64,000 nucleotides of DNA from Novipirellula sp052161655. Lineage in GTDB: Bacteria; Planctomycetota; Planctomycetia; Pirellulales; Pirellulaceae. The position numbers and the translations under genes were made by a program. Position 1 is the first letter of the stretch. Each line of letters begins with the position of its first letter. The notes beneath the pieces were generated by a model, which was given only the letters and a program-made list of their open reading frames with translations, had not been told where the DNA came from and made no database searches. The stretch spans positions 1,302,001 through 1,366,000 of the forward strand of contig NZ_CP197418.1 of the NCBI RefSeq assembly GCF_052161655.1, given 5' to 3'. Below, piece after piece: positions 1 to 7,548 of this stretch.

Positions 1-776
1 CGTTCTTCGATATAAGGACGCAACCACGTGATACTGATGAAAAACGTGATATTACTCGCAGCGTATTGGAACATCGCCAACAACACGTTCGCGGATGTCA
101 CGATTTGGATGTAGGGAATGCTCAGCGGCGTGGATTGTTGCTCAGCGATTCCCGCTTCGATCAACTCGACCTCGGCGTCGTTGGTGCCCGAGTGTTCGCT
201 AGGCGAATCTCGATACCAAAACCACCAAACGCCGCCCCAAACCAGGCCCACAAAACCGTTGGCAACAAAAGTCCATCGCCATCCGATCCACGAAATCAAA
301 GCTGGCATCACGACCAGAGAGAGTGCGGCTCCGACACGTGCGCCGGAATGGAAGATCCCTTGACCGATGCCTCGTTCTTTCGCGGGCAACCATTTGTACA
401 GCGCACGGGTAGCGCCGGGGTAAGCACCCGCCTCGCCCATGCCAAACAAAAAACGCACGACAAGCAAGCTGATCGCAGTAAACACCGCTCCGGTCAGCGC
501 CGTAAACACGCTCCAGATGACTACCACGATTGTCAGTGCCAACCGCGGTCCCGCACGATCGCTAAACATGCCTGCGGGAATTTGGAACAGAGCGTAACCG
601 ATCGCAAAAATGCCAAACACATAGCCCATCATCTGGTCCGACAAACCGCTGATGTCCGATTGCATCGGGCCCTTCGCTGCGGAGATACAGACGCGATCCA
701 TATAGGTGTTGACTGTATGCAAAAACAGTAACAGCACTAACAGGAATCGTTGTCGCGTGGCGACGGACTCGGTCAT
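1..776 (-). CDS. MFS transporter, ACS-type, partial at left edge
   Basis: Integral inner-membrane transporter of the major facilitator superfamily, probably an anion:cation symporter (hexuronate/galactonate-type) importing an organic acid or sugar acid; the substrate cannot be told. The reading frame starts at the ATG whose complement is at 774-776 and is still open at base 1, so only the first ~258 residues are present. The protein begins MTESVATRQRFLLVLLLF and contains the typical first helix with NTYMDR, then GYALFQIPAG and the A-motif-like FSDRAGPR, and RFLFGMGEAGAYPG in helix 4, all classic for this family. It is divergent from the LysR regulator at 897, sharing a 120-bp intergenic region, which suggests that the regulator controls it. 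Confidence 0.9.
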   Translation of the reverse strand, partial: MTESVATRQRFLLVLLLFLHTVNTYMDRVCISAAKGPMQSDISGLSDQMMGYVFGIFAIGYALFQIPAGMFSDRAGPRLALTIVVVIWSVFTALTGAVFTAISLLVVRFLFGMGEAGAYPGATRALYKWLPAKERGIGQGIFHSGARVGAALSLVVMPALISWIGWRWTFVANGFVGLVWGGVWWFWYRDSPSEHSGTNDAEVELIEAGIAEQQSTPLSIPYIQIVTSANVLLAMFQYAASNITFFISITWLRPYIEE

Positions 777-896
777 GGGATATCCAGGGTGCGGACTTGG
801 CGTCGCGAGGGGCGTTTTTTTGACGTTATGGGATTCTAATGGAATGCGGCGTTCGTTAAAATAAAATACTTCAAAACGATCGTTTATATTTACCTA

Positions 897-1832
897 ATGG
901 TTGACGCGATGAAGCATTCCACCGGTTCCCCGTCGCGTGCCAGTGAGTTGAGCGTCCAGCAATTGCAGACGTTCCAGTGTGTTTATGAGCGGGGCGGGTA
1001 CGCCGCGGCGGCTCGCGAGATGGATCTTTCGGTACCCACAGTGTGGCAGCATATTCAAACGCTGCAGCGTTTGTATCGAACGGATTTGTTCGAGAAGTCG
1101 GGACGCGGCGTGGTGGCGACTGCGATGGCAGCAAAGTTGTACGCGCAGGTCACTGAGTTGTTGGCCGGTTTGGATTCGACCTTTGATCTCGCCGAGGACA
1201 AAGAGAGTGATTCGCGTCCAATCACGATCGTCGCTGGCGTGCGAATGATGATGGAGGAGATCGCTAATCCGCTGCAGCAATTTCGCCAGACTTGGAACAA
1301 CCCGTTGGTGCTCAGAGAAGGCAACAACCAGGTGGCCGAAGAATTGATTTTGTCAGGAGAAGCCGATCTCGCATTGACCTTAGAGCCAGAAAACGAAAAC
1401 GCATCGCCGCTGATTCATTTTGAGCCGGCTTATTTAGTCGAGTTTCTGGCGATCTGTAAAAAGGGGCACCCCTTTGCGACTTCGCCCAACAACACCCTGC
1501 GTGAACTGGTCAAACATGATCTTGTCGTGACTCGTCCAGGAACTCACGGTCGCGACGCACTGGACCACACGCTGCACCGTGAACGTTTGACGGCAAACGT
1601 TGTTGCGGAAACCGATAACAGTGGATTTACAATCGCATGTGTGCGTGCAGGCTTGGGAGTCGGCGTGTTGGCTGGTCGTACGAAAGGCGAATTGTGCCGC
1701 AGGCTGGTTGTCACGTCATTGCGTCGGCATTTGGGCGAACGACAAATTGTATTCATGTGGAAGAAGGGGCGTCTGTTAAGCCCTCCGATCCTAAGCCTCG
1801 TCGACACCATCAAACGCTGCAATGTGGGATAG
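897..1832 (+). CDS. LysR-family transcriptional regulator
   Basis: DNA-binding regulator of 311 residues, the usual LysR length. The N-terminal winged helix-turn-helix covers about residues 18-75 (LSVQQLQTFQCVYERGGYAA and SVPTVWQHIQTLQR), followed by a periplasmic-binding-like effector domain to the C-terminus. It is divergent from the MFS gene and probably regulates it; the inducer is unknown. ATG at 897 is taken as the start, but ATG 909 is also possible since neither has a clear ribosome binding site. The final codons (N-V-G-stop) are formed by a partial copy of the palindromic repeat found throughout the first 6 kb, so the repeat seems to have supplied the stop codon. Confidence 0.92.
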   Translation: MVDAMKHSTGSPSRASELSVQQLQTFQCVYERGGYAAAAREMDLSVPTVWQHIQTLQRLYRTDLFEKSGRGVVATAMAAKLYAQVTELLAGLDSTFDLAEDKESDSRPITIVAGVRMMMEEIANPLQQFRQTWNNPLVLREGNNQVAEELILSGEADLALTLEPENENASPLIHFEPAYLVEFLAICKKGHPFATSPNNTLRELVKHDLVVTRPGTHGRDALDHTLHRERLTANVVAETDNSGFTIACVRAGLGVGVLAGRTKGELCRRLVVTSLRRHLGERQIVFMWKKGRLLSPPILSLVDTIKRCNVG

Positions 1833-1837
1833 GCGAA

Positions 1838-1861
1838 TGTGGGATAGGCTTCCAGCCTGTC
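1838..1861 (-). repeat. Palindromic repeat A, copy 1
   Basis: Reads TGTGGGATAGGCTTCCAGCC plus TGTC; it is the reverse complement of the copy at 1915-1940. A shorter partial copy (AATGTGGGATAGGC) lies directly upstream at 1821-1834 and overlaps the LysR stop codon. Confidence 0.9.
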
Positions 1862-1914
1862 TTCGGCATTATCTCTTCTACTTTTCTTTTTCTAACCCGT
1901 ATTGCAATGCTTAA

Positions 1915-1940
1915 TGACAGGCTGGAAGCCTATCCCACAT
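1915..1940 (+). repeat. Palindromic repeat A, copy 2
   Basis: TGACAGGCTGGAAGCCTATC then CCACAT, inverted relative to copy 1. The two copies could form a long stem-loop between the convergent LysR and RAYT genes. The RAYT stop codon lies 3 bases beyond this copy. Confidence 0.9.
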
Positions 1941-1942
1941 GA

Positions 1943-2638
1943 CTAAACTGATTTAGGGATCGGATCGCCTTGCTGTAGGCCAAGTTTGACGCGGATGCGT
2001 GCAGACGACCATTTGTAGTCTGCAGGCCGCTGTGCAAGACCTGCAGCCACCGGATTCTGTTCGATGTATTCAATAATGCGAAGCATTTCAGCTTCGTCTC
2101 GAACGTAATGATCAAAGGTCTCGCCCTGCCAAAATGTTCCTGATCTTCTTAGCACTCGATTGCACTGGGTTGCTGTGAAACTTTGGACACTGTGCGAAAT
2201 GATTTCTCGTGGCGTGTGATTGCTACTTGAAGCGGACAGGTGCTCCGCAGCCCAATGTTCGTCTGGCAAGAACAACCAGTGGTGATGGCTTGGCATCACA
2301 ACGAAGGCCAGCAAACGATAGCGTTCGTCTGCGAAATGTAGAAAAGCGTTTTGGACTATTTCAGCTGCGTTATCGTCGTCAAAGTGTCGAACGGGAGTAT
2401 CGCCATCAAGCAAGCTGTCGACCAGCTTGAACACCAATTTGTGCTTCTTTATCTCCCATTCTTGATCCGATAAGTCGTTTGGATTTGGGCGTGCATCTAG
2501 CTCTTCGCGACGCGTTCGAATCCGTTTCATTCCGGCGGCCGAGAGACTTCCCGCCAGGCATCCTGTAATGAAATACGGTTTGCCTTCGACATCAATATGC
2601 GGCAGCTTGCGCCGCCGGAATATTCCTGGCTCGCTCAT
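1943..2638 (-). CDS. REP-associated tyrosine transposase (RAYT, Y1 family)
   Basis: Single-domain HUH/Y1 transposase of 231 residues, related to IS200/IS605 TnpA, of the type linked to mobilisation of REP palindromes in bacterial genomes. Visible features are the N-terminal FRRRKLPHID and PYFITGCLAG, the histidine pair region PSHHHWLFLPDEH (the HUH motif), and the C-terminal GTFWQGETFDHYVR with YIEQNPVAAGL, where the Tyr of DHYVR is the likely catalytic tyrosine. Copies of repeat A flank the gene (1915-1940 downstream; 2691-2707 upstream, where an IS element has since inserted). The gene looks intact. A GCGAGCC/AGGAGG-like ribosome site (rc of tcttgcctcctga) lies just before the ATG. Confidence 0.9.
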   Translation of the reverse strand: MSEPGIFRRRKLPHIDVEGKPYFITGCLAGSLSAAGMKRIRTRREELDARPNPNDLSDQEWEIKKHKLVFKLVDSLLDGDTPVRHFDDDNAAEIVQNAFLHFADERYRLLAFVVMPSHHHWLFLPDEHWAAEHLSASSSNHTPREIISHSVQSFTATQCNRVLRRSGTFWQGETFDHYVRDEAEMLRIIEYIEQNPVAAGLAQRPADYKWSSARIRVKLGLQQGDPIPKSV

Positions 2639-2690
2639 CGTCTTGCCTCCTGAAAGATGACAAGATGAATCGTTGGGTTGGATAAAACCG

Positions 2691-2707
2691 ATGACAGGCT
2701 GGAAGCC
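2691..2707 (+). repeat. Palindromic repeat A, interrupted copy (left part)
   Basis: ATGACAGGCTGGAAGCC, the left half of a repeat A copy cut by the IS4-type element. Its last 11 bases (2697-2707, GGCTGGAAGCC) are the left target-site duplication. The right half follows the IS at 4148-4168. Confidence 0.9.
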
Positions 2708-4147
2708 CAGGGCTGTAAGGGTATGTTGCTAGGTTAATCCTAGCAGCTTCGCCGTCGAAACGTGACGCGATGCAACGTTCCGTGATCGATAGGGCTTTTT
2801 CTTCTTGGTACCTCGACGGGATTTGCGATACTCACTCAGGTCGATCTTGCGAGCGATCTTGGTGAGCAGCGAAATAAGCCCTTTCATTGACGCTGGTATC
2901 AGTTCACTCCATTCCTCAGCGGTGATCGCAATCAGCATGCCCTCGGTTTTGTCCGAGACGTTCTTCGAGACGTGGAAGTGGCTGATCTCGTCAACTTCTT
3001 CTTCCTCGTGAGTTGCATACAGGACTGCAAAAATCGTCTGCCGGAGGTTGAACGCTAGGACGGACATGCAAAAAAGTAATGCTGCTGCCTGAGGATGTCC
3101 AATCCCTGAATGTTCGCAAGTGAGCGTCATCTGCAACACGTTGAATGCAGTTTCCACTTCCCAGCGATGGCGATAGAGTTCAGCCACGTCAGTGGCTGAA
3201 ACTTCGCTGGGAAGATTAGTCAATACATGAATCACGGTGTCGCCATCGCGAGTGGGCTTGTCCAGCTCGACAGTGATCCGACGAACGATCATCGCGTCGT
3301 CCGCAGCGGAAAGCTTTAGCTCTTGCTCGTACACTACGCCCGTGCTGATGCGACCAATCCGTTTGCGTTTCCCAAGCAAAACACCTTTTAAACGCCCATG
3401 TTGGCGGATCGCGAAGAAGCCACACGCCAGAGCAATCTTAGTTAAGAATGACACAATGCAATAATGCCGGTCAGCAATCACGACGTCTTTGGCTACCAGA
3501 TCTTCAACGATCCGACCGCAACAAGTCGACTCTTGCGAGTGTCCGTCAAGCAGGACATAGACTTGATCGAAAATTTGTCGTTGCAAATCAAATCTTGCGA
3601 CGAGCTTCCCTGGCAATGGAGCCCCTTTGACTTCCCGAAGCACTTTTAGTCTTTTGTCAGACTTCGCCAAAACATTGCCATCAATGCTAAAGCAGCGATA
3701 ACCAGGAAGTAATTCCCACGGAACGAATCCCAAAGCATCTTGTGCTTGCACCGCTCGCTCTGCGGAGTGCTTGACGATTGCTTCACTAACGGCTGGCTCC
3801 ACGCCTCGGGTTTTGGCGTAGAACGATTGACGCGTTACGCCAAGTTCTTCTTTATGTTCTCTGTAGGCTTGATTGAAGTTGTCGCTGAAATTGAGCGCCA
3901 CATCAGCTACGGTCGCTGCGATGGCCTCAAACAAGGCGATGTAGTCGTACTGCGCCTCGCGATTGTTATCAAAGATGCGATTAAGATCGCTTCGAATGAA
4001 ATCTTGCGTCAGAACTCTTGTCATGACGGCAAATGGAGCCTTGTTAACAAACCGATCAAAGACTTTAGATGACACCGCGAACCTCCGTGTAGTGTAAAAC
4101 ACGGTAATACACGACAATCAAGCCACAGCGATACCCTTACAGCCCTG
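2708..4147 (-). mobile_element. IS4-family insertion sequence, complete (1440 bp)
   Basis: Perfect 17-bp terminal inverted repeats CAGGGCTGTAAGGGTAT are found at 2708-2724 and, as reverse complement, at 4131-4147. They are flanked by an exact 11-bp direct duplication GGCTGGAAGCC at 2697-2707 and 4148-4158, in the range known for IS4-type elements. One transposase gene fills the element. Removing the IS and one duplication restores an ordinary repeat A copy behind the transaldolase gene, so insertion looks recent and clean. Confidence 0.95.
2729..4075 (-). CDS. IS4-family transposase (DDE)
   Basis: DDE transposase of 448 residues. Acidic residues are seen in the contexts CFSIDGNVLAKSD, VIADRHYCIV and the IS4 signature YRHRWEVETAFNVLQ, which fits the Y-(2)-R-(3)-E-(6)-K region in spacing at its start. 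A GTG at 4075 is chosen as start because GGAGGT lies 6 bases before it (complement of 4081-4086); an upstream in-frame start at 4117 would have no such site. The C-terminus is rich in Lys/Arg. The frame is undamaged, so the element may be active. Confidence 0.9.
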   Translation of the reverse strand: MSSKVFDRFVNKAPFAVMTRVLTQDFIRSDLNRIFDNNREAQYDYIALFEAIAATVADVALNFSDNFNQAYREHKEELGVTRQSFYAKTRGVEPAVSEAIVKHSAERAVQAQDALGFVPWELLPGYRCFSIDGNVLAKSDKRLKVLREVKGAPLPGKLVARFDLQRQIFDQVYVLLDGHSQESTCCGRIVEDLVAKDVVIADRHYCIVSFLTKIALACGFFAIRQHGRLKGVLLGKRKRIGRISTGVVYEQELKLSAADDAMIVRRITVELDKPTRDGDTVIHVLTNLPSEVSATDVAELYRHRWEVETAFNVLQMTLTCEHSGIGHPQAAALLFCMSVLAFNLRQTIFAVLYATHEEEEVDEISHFHVSKNVSDKTEGMLIAITAEEWSELIPASMKGLISLLTKIARKIDLSEYRKSRRGTKKKKPYRSRNVASRHVSTAKLLGLT

Positions 4148-4168
4148 GGCTGGAAGCCTATCCCACAC
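4148..4168 (+). repeat. Palindromic repeat A, interrupted copy (right part)
   Basis: GGCTGGAAGCCTATCCCACAC. The first 11 bases are the right target-site duplication of the IS. The repeat ends 4 bases before the transaldolase stop codon. Confidence 0.9.
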
Positions 4169-4172
4169 CAAC

Positions 4173-5144
4173 CTACACCGAGGCGGTTTCCATTCGCTGG
4201 GCGAGGTAGCTTCGCAATTTGTCCAGGTCGGCTGCGAATCCGCGGATGCCTTCGGCCAACTTTTCAGTCGCCATGGCGTCTTCGTTTAGCATCCAACGGA
4301 ATGTCGCTTCGTTCATCTCGATTTTTTCGATGTCCATCTTCGCCGCCGCGTCCGCGTCCAATGCCTTAGGAACGTCGGCATCAATATCGGCAAGCTGGCC
4401 GAGCAAATCGGGCGAGATCGTCAACAAGTCGCTGCCGCAAAGCGCCATCACTTGTTCCTTGGTGCGGAAACTCGCTCCCATTACCTCGGTCTTGTAACCG
4501 TGCTTTTTGTAGTAGTTGAAAATCGTCGTGACCGATTCCACACCAGGATCTTCGGACACAGCAATCGAATCGACACCTCGTTTGTTCTTGTACCAGTCGT
4601 AGATGCGACCTACAAACGGGCTGATCAAAGTCACCCCGGCTTCGGCACATGCGATCGCTTGACCGAATCCGAACAGCAAAGTCAGGTTGCAGTGAATGCC
4701 CTCTTTCTCGAGTTGCTCCGCGGCGCGGACGCCTTCCCATGTGCTCGCCATCTTGATCAGGATGCGGTCCTTCGAAATTCCTGCTTCTTTGTACAATTCG
4801 ATCAGTTCACGCGCTTTGTTGATCGTCCCTTCGGTATCGAAGCTCAGACGTGCGTCGACTTCGGTCGAAACGCGGCCTGGGATCAGTTCCAAAATGCGGC
4901 AACCGAACGTGACCGACAATTTGTCGATGATGGCATCCAGCAGACCTTCTTCGCTGTTTGACTTGGATTGGCCGTAGGCAATCGCTTCATCGACCAAGGA
5001 TTGGTATTGTGGCATCTGAGCCGCTTTGTACAGCAACGACGGATTCGTCGTCGCGTCTTGCGGTTTGTGCTTGGCGATCGCATCAATATCGCCAGTGTCA
5101 GCAACCACGACGGTGTGTTTTTTTAGTTGATCTAACGAACTCAT
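4173..5144 (-). CDS. tal: Transaldolase
   Basis: Cytosolic enzyme of the non-oxidative pentose phosphate pathway, moving a dihydroxyacetone unit from sedoheptulose 7-phosphate to glyceraldehyde 3-phosphate. Length 323 residues, close to the ~317 of E. coli TalB. Conserved elements are DATTNPSLL (residues ~30-38), VSTEVDARLSFD (~92-103), the Schiff-base lysine K131 in ILIKMASTWEG, and CNLTLLFGFGQA followed by SPFVGRIYDWY. All catalytic features are present. It appears to be transcribed alone; downstream lies the interrupted repeat A and the IS. Confidence 0.97.
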   Translation of the reverse strand: MSSLDQLKKHTVVVADTGDIDAIAKHKPQDATTNPSLLYKAAQMPQYQSLVDEAIAYGQSKSNSEEGLLDAIIDKLSVTFGCRILELIPGRVSTEVDARLSFDTEGTINKARELIELYKEAGISKDRILIKMASTWEGVRAAEQLEKEGIHCNLTLLFGFGQAIACAEAGVTLISPFVGRIYDWYKNKRGVDSIAVSEDPGVESVTTIFNYYKKHGYKTEVMGASFRTKEQVMALCGSDLLTISPDLLGQLADIDADVPKALDADAAAKMDIEKIEMNEATFRWMLNEDAMATEKLAEGIRGFAADLDKLRSYLAQRMETASV

Positions 5145-5376
5145 GGGTCGGCCCTGATTGGGATTGTGAGGTGAAATGTTTTTTGCATTCTAGCAGATTG
5201 GGGGGCCCCCTGAGAATCATGCTTGGAAACATGCAAACGATGTTGCCAAGTTTCATCAGGGCTATGCGATCCGCAGGCGCAAGAAATGCAGTAGGGGAAC
5301 GGAGGTATAGGGCAGAGTCTGTGGAATAACCCACAGGTTTCCTTGGAAAAATCATTAGGGTGTCTAAACGCGAACC

Positions 5377-6279
5377 ATGACTAATCTCGTTTTCTGGAAC
5401 CGCGGCTCTGGCAAGGCTGAGCAAGTCGAACGGCTTCGCAAGGCATTGCCGTCCGCAACGACCACGTGGGTGCAGATGACCCGTGACGTCAATCTGCGGG
5501 AAACGATCCAAAAGGAACTCGAATGTGAGTGCGACATCGTGTTCGCCGCAGGCGGCGATGGCACCGTCAATGCCGTCGTCAACGCGTTGATGGAAATTGA
5601 CAGTGCTCGCCGCCCCAGTATGGCGGTCATTCCGCTGGGAACCGCCAATGACTTTGCCGGTACGCTCGCCATTCCGGATGAAATCGAAGAGGCGGTCGCG
5701 TTGTTCCGCGATAGCCAGCCGATTCCGATGGATGTGGTCCGAATCACCGGCAGCGGATTCGAGCGTTACTACGCTAATGTCGCGGCGGGCGGCAATTGCG
5801 TCCGCGTTTCCGAAGAATTGACCGACGACATCAAATCACGCTGGGGTGCGTTCAGTTATTTGCGTGGTGCCGTCGGCGTGTTGGCGGATATGAAAAGCTT
5901 TCGCGTCAATGCGGAAATGGATGGCCAGCGGATTGGTGATTTTAATAGTTGGGCCGTGCTCGTTGCTAATGGAAAAACGAACGCAGGACGCATCGAAGTG
6001 GCTCCCGCAGCCTCGCCGGTCGATGGATTGCTCGACGTGGTGCTGATCAAAGACGGCGATGTGATGGACATGGTAGAAATTGTCGCTGGCAATCTGCTAG
6101 GCAATTTTCTCGAATGCGAACAAGTTATCTACCGACAAGCCCGTCGGCTGAAACTTTACTCCGATCCGCCGATGCGATTCACGCTCGATGGCGAAGTAGT
6201 GGATGAGGAACCGGTCGAGTTCGAATGTGTCCCGGGCGCCATTCGGATGTTTGTTGGCCCAGAGTTTGGGTTGGCGTAA
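5377..6279 (+). CDS. Diacylglycerol/lipid kinase (YegS-like)
   Basis: Soluble or membrane-associated kinase of 300 residues that phosphorylates a lipid such as diacylglycerol. The N-terminal catalytic domain carries the nucleotide-binding FAAGGDGTVNAVVNAL (residues ~51-66) and the second conserved segment IPLGTANDFAGTL (~86-98). The C-terminal beta-sandwich domain has GLLDVVLIKDG and TLDGEVVDEEPVEF, as in YegS/DgkB-type proteins. It stands alone, divergent from transaldolase, with a 232-bp upstream region in which I see no clear promoter. A hairpin follows the stop codon. Confidence 0.9.
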   Translation: MTNLVFWNRGSGKAEQVERLRKALPSATTTWVQMTRDVNLRETIQKELECECDIVFAAGGDGTVNAVVNALMEIDSARRPSMAVIPLGTANDFAGTLAIPDEIEEAVALFRDSQPIPMDVVRITGSGFERYYANVAAGGNCVRVSEELTDDIKSRWGAFSYLRGAVGVLADMKSFRVNAEMDGQRIGDFNSWAVLVANGKTNAGRIEVAPAASPVDGLLDVVLIKDGDVMDMVEIVAGNLLGNFLECEQVIYRQARRLKLYSDPPMRFTLDGEVVDEEPVEFECVPGAIRMFVGPEFGLA

Positions 6280-6284
6280 AACGA

Positions 6285-6315
6285 AATCAGGCCTGGTTTT
6301 TCATCAGGCCTGATT
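6285..6315 (+). terminator. Stem-loop after the lipid kinase
   Basis: Perfect 11-bp inverted repeat AATCAGGCCTG / CAGGCCTGATT with a 9-base T-rich loop, 6 bases after the stop codon. There is no U-run behind it, so it may act as a transcript 3' stabiliser as much as a terminator. Confidence 0.6.
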
Positions 6316-6351
6316 CTGATTGGGCAGTTGTGGCTATGAGAGCCTTGGCGG

Positions 6352-6377
6352 ATGACAGGCTAGAAGCCTTCCCACAT
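6352..6377 (+). repeat. Palindromic repeat A, diverged copy
   Basis: ATGACAGGCTAGAAGCCTTC then CCACAT, two or three changes from the consensus. It again abuts a stop codon: the neighbouring minus-strand gene ends at 6377. Confidence 0.8.
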
Positions 6378-6898
6378 CAATCGTTGCCGATCGCACTGCC
6401 AATCGCGGCACCAATGTTACCCGCACGCTGTCCACCGATGGCATCCCCGATCGCACCGCCAATGGTTGCGCCTCGCTGCTGTGACGGAGTTCCGTAGTAG
6501 CCGTTTCCGTACACATTGTTTCCGTAATACGAGCCGTTTCCGTAGTACGAGCCATTGTTGTAGTAACCTCCGTTATTGGTCGGGCTATACGATTGATACG
6601 GCAGTGAATTGCTGCCGCGATAGCCACTGCTATATCGCTGGTTCGGCGCATAATACTGAGGCGTCGATTGCCGGTAGTTATACGATGGGACCGAGTACGA
6701 ATAGGGCTGGTTATACGATTGACTCGGATAACGCTGTGCCGAATACGACGGTTGAGAGTACGTCGGATATCCACGTTGGTAGTAAGATCCCGAGTTGCCG
6801 TATTGAACAACGATTTGAGCATCCGCCGTGGTGGGGTCGGCGGTCCACGTGATCGTAGCAACCACGGCAGCGAGACTAAGGTATCGAAGGGCAATCAT
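6377..6898 (-). CDS. Secreted Tyr/Ser/Asn/Gly-rich protein with glycine-zipper C-terminus
   Basis: Unknown function. 173 residues with an N-terminal Sec signal (MIALRYLSLAAVVATITW, cut probably after TTADA). The middle (about residues 30-135) is low-complexity and very rich in Tyr, Ser, Asn, Gln and Pro, with short repeats such as NGSYYGNGSYYGN. The C-terminus is a glycine zipper (GATIGGAIGDAIGG and AGNIGAAIGSAIGND), a pattern known from membrane-inserting or surface proteins. Probably an exported envelope or matrix protein. The stop codon overlaps a repeat A copy. The low-complexity region has no detectable enzyme motif. Confidence 0.75.
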   Translation of the reverse strand: MIALRYLSLAAVVATITWTADPTTADAQIVVQYGNSGSYYQRGYPTYSQPSYSAQRYPSQSYNQPYSYSVPSYNYRQSTPQYYAPNQRYSSGYRGSNSLPYQSYSPTNNGGYYNNGSYYGNGSYYGNNVYGNGYYGTPSQQRGATIGGAIGDAIGGQRAGNIGAAIGSAIGND

Positions 6899-6934
6899 TA
6901 TAGAGTTCCTTTAAGGGGCGATTGAATGGTTGAT

Positions 6935-7417
6935 TTACTGAAACAAGCGGTTGGATCGGATCTGTTGCCAAGCCGTTTGTTGGCGACGCGAGTTGAAGTA
7001 CAGCGTGGTGGCCAGTACGCCTAGCCCGAAGCCGATCGCAAGGTTGGTGAGCGAAGTTTTAACGGGCAATTCGTCCATTTCGTACTGCACCCGCTCGACC
7101 GCAGAATGCACCGAATTGCTGACTTGTTCTCCAGCACGATGAGCTTGGTCGACGAACGATCGAAGCGGCGACTCGCTGGTCGGAGCAAATTCGGTGATAA
7201 CCGATTCAATTTCGTCCCGCTGAGTTTCCACTCGCGAGGCGACAAATTCGGTCAAACCATCCACCGATCGATCGCACTGTTTTAGTTCGTCTTGATTGAT
7301 TTGCGGCCAACGGATGTTGATCGCGGTGAAAACTTGTTCCCACGGGTCGGTGGTGGATTGTGCGTTCGATTCCGAATTGGTTAGTCGGTTATTTGAAGTT
7401 GCTGTATGGGTTGACAT
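6935..7417 (-). CDS. CsbD-like helical protein with C-terminal membrane anchor
   Basis: 160 residues. The start ATG at 7417 has AGGGA a few bases upstream; the frame is open further but without a better start. Residues ~25-75 (W-x-Q-I-N-x-D-E-L ... DGLTEFVASRVETQRDEIES) resemble the CsbD stress-protein fold in pattern. Then comes an amphipathic helical stretch like DUF883/ElaB proteins, a single membrane helix (LAIGFGLGVLATTLYF), and a basic tail. Probably a membrane-tethered stress protein. A sigma-54-type promoter lies ~95 bases upstream (7512-7528). The similarity is by eye and weak, so the family assignment is tentative. Confidence 0.7.
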   Translation of the reverse strand: MSTHTATSNNRLTNSESNAQSTTDPWEQVFTAINIRWPQINQDELKQCDRSVDGLTEFVASRVETQRDEIESVITEFAPTSESPLRSFVDQAHRAGEQVSNSVHSAVERVQYEMDELPVKTSLTNLAIGFGLGVLATTLYFNSRRQQTAWQQIRSNRLFQ

Positions 7418-7511
7418 TATTTGCGTCCCTGTTGCTGGTATTGGGCTGGGAGGCGTGCGGGTCGGAAGTCGACCAAACGCCACGTATTCCCGCTGTACCC
7501 AACCTGTACGA

Positions 7512-7528
7512 CGCAATTGCTGTGCCTA
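7512..7528 (-). promoter_or_regulatory. Sigma-54-like promoter for the CsbD-like membrane gene
   Basis: On the minus strand TAGGCACAGCAATTGCG: GGCAC at -24, TTGC at -12, exact GG-N10-GC spacing. It lies ~95 bases before the ATG at 7417. Confidence 0.6.
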
Positions 7529-7548
7529 ACCCAACAAACGCAATTCAC

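Noticed and set aside
66..731. A 221-codon plus-strand frame at the left edge
   Set aside because: It is the antisense shadow of the MFS transporter, whose helices and motifs are clear on the minus strand.
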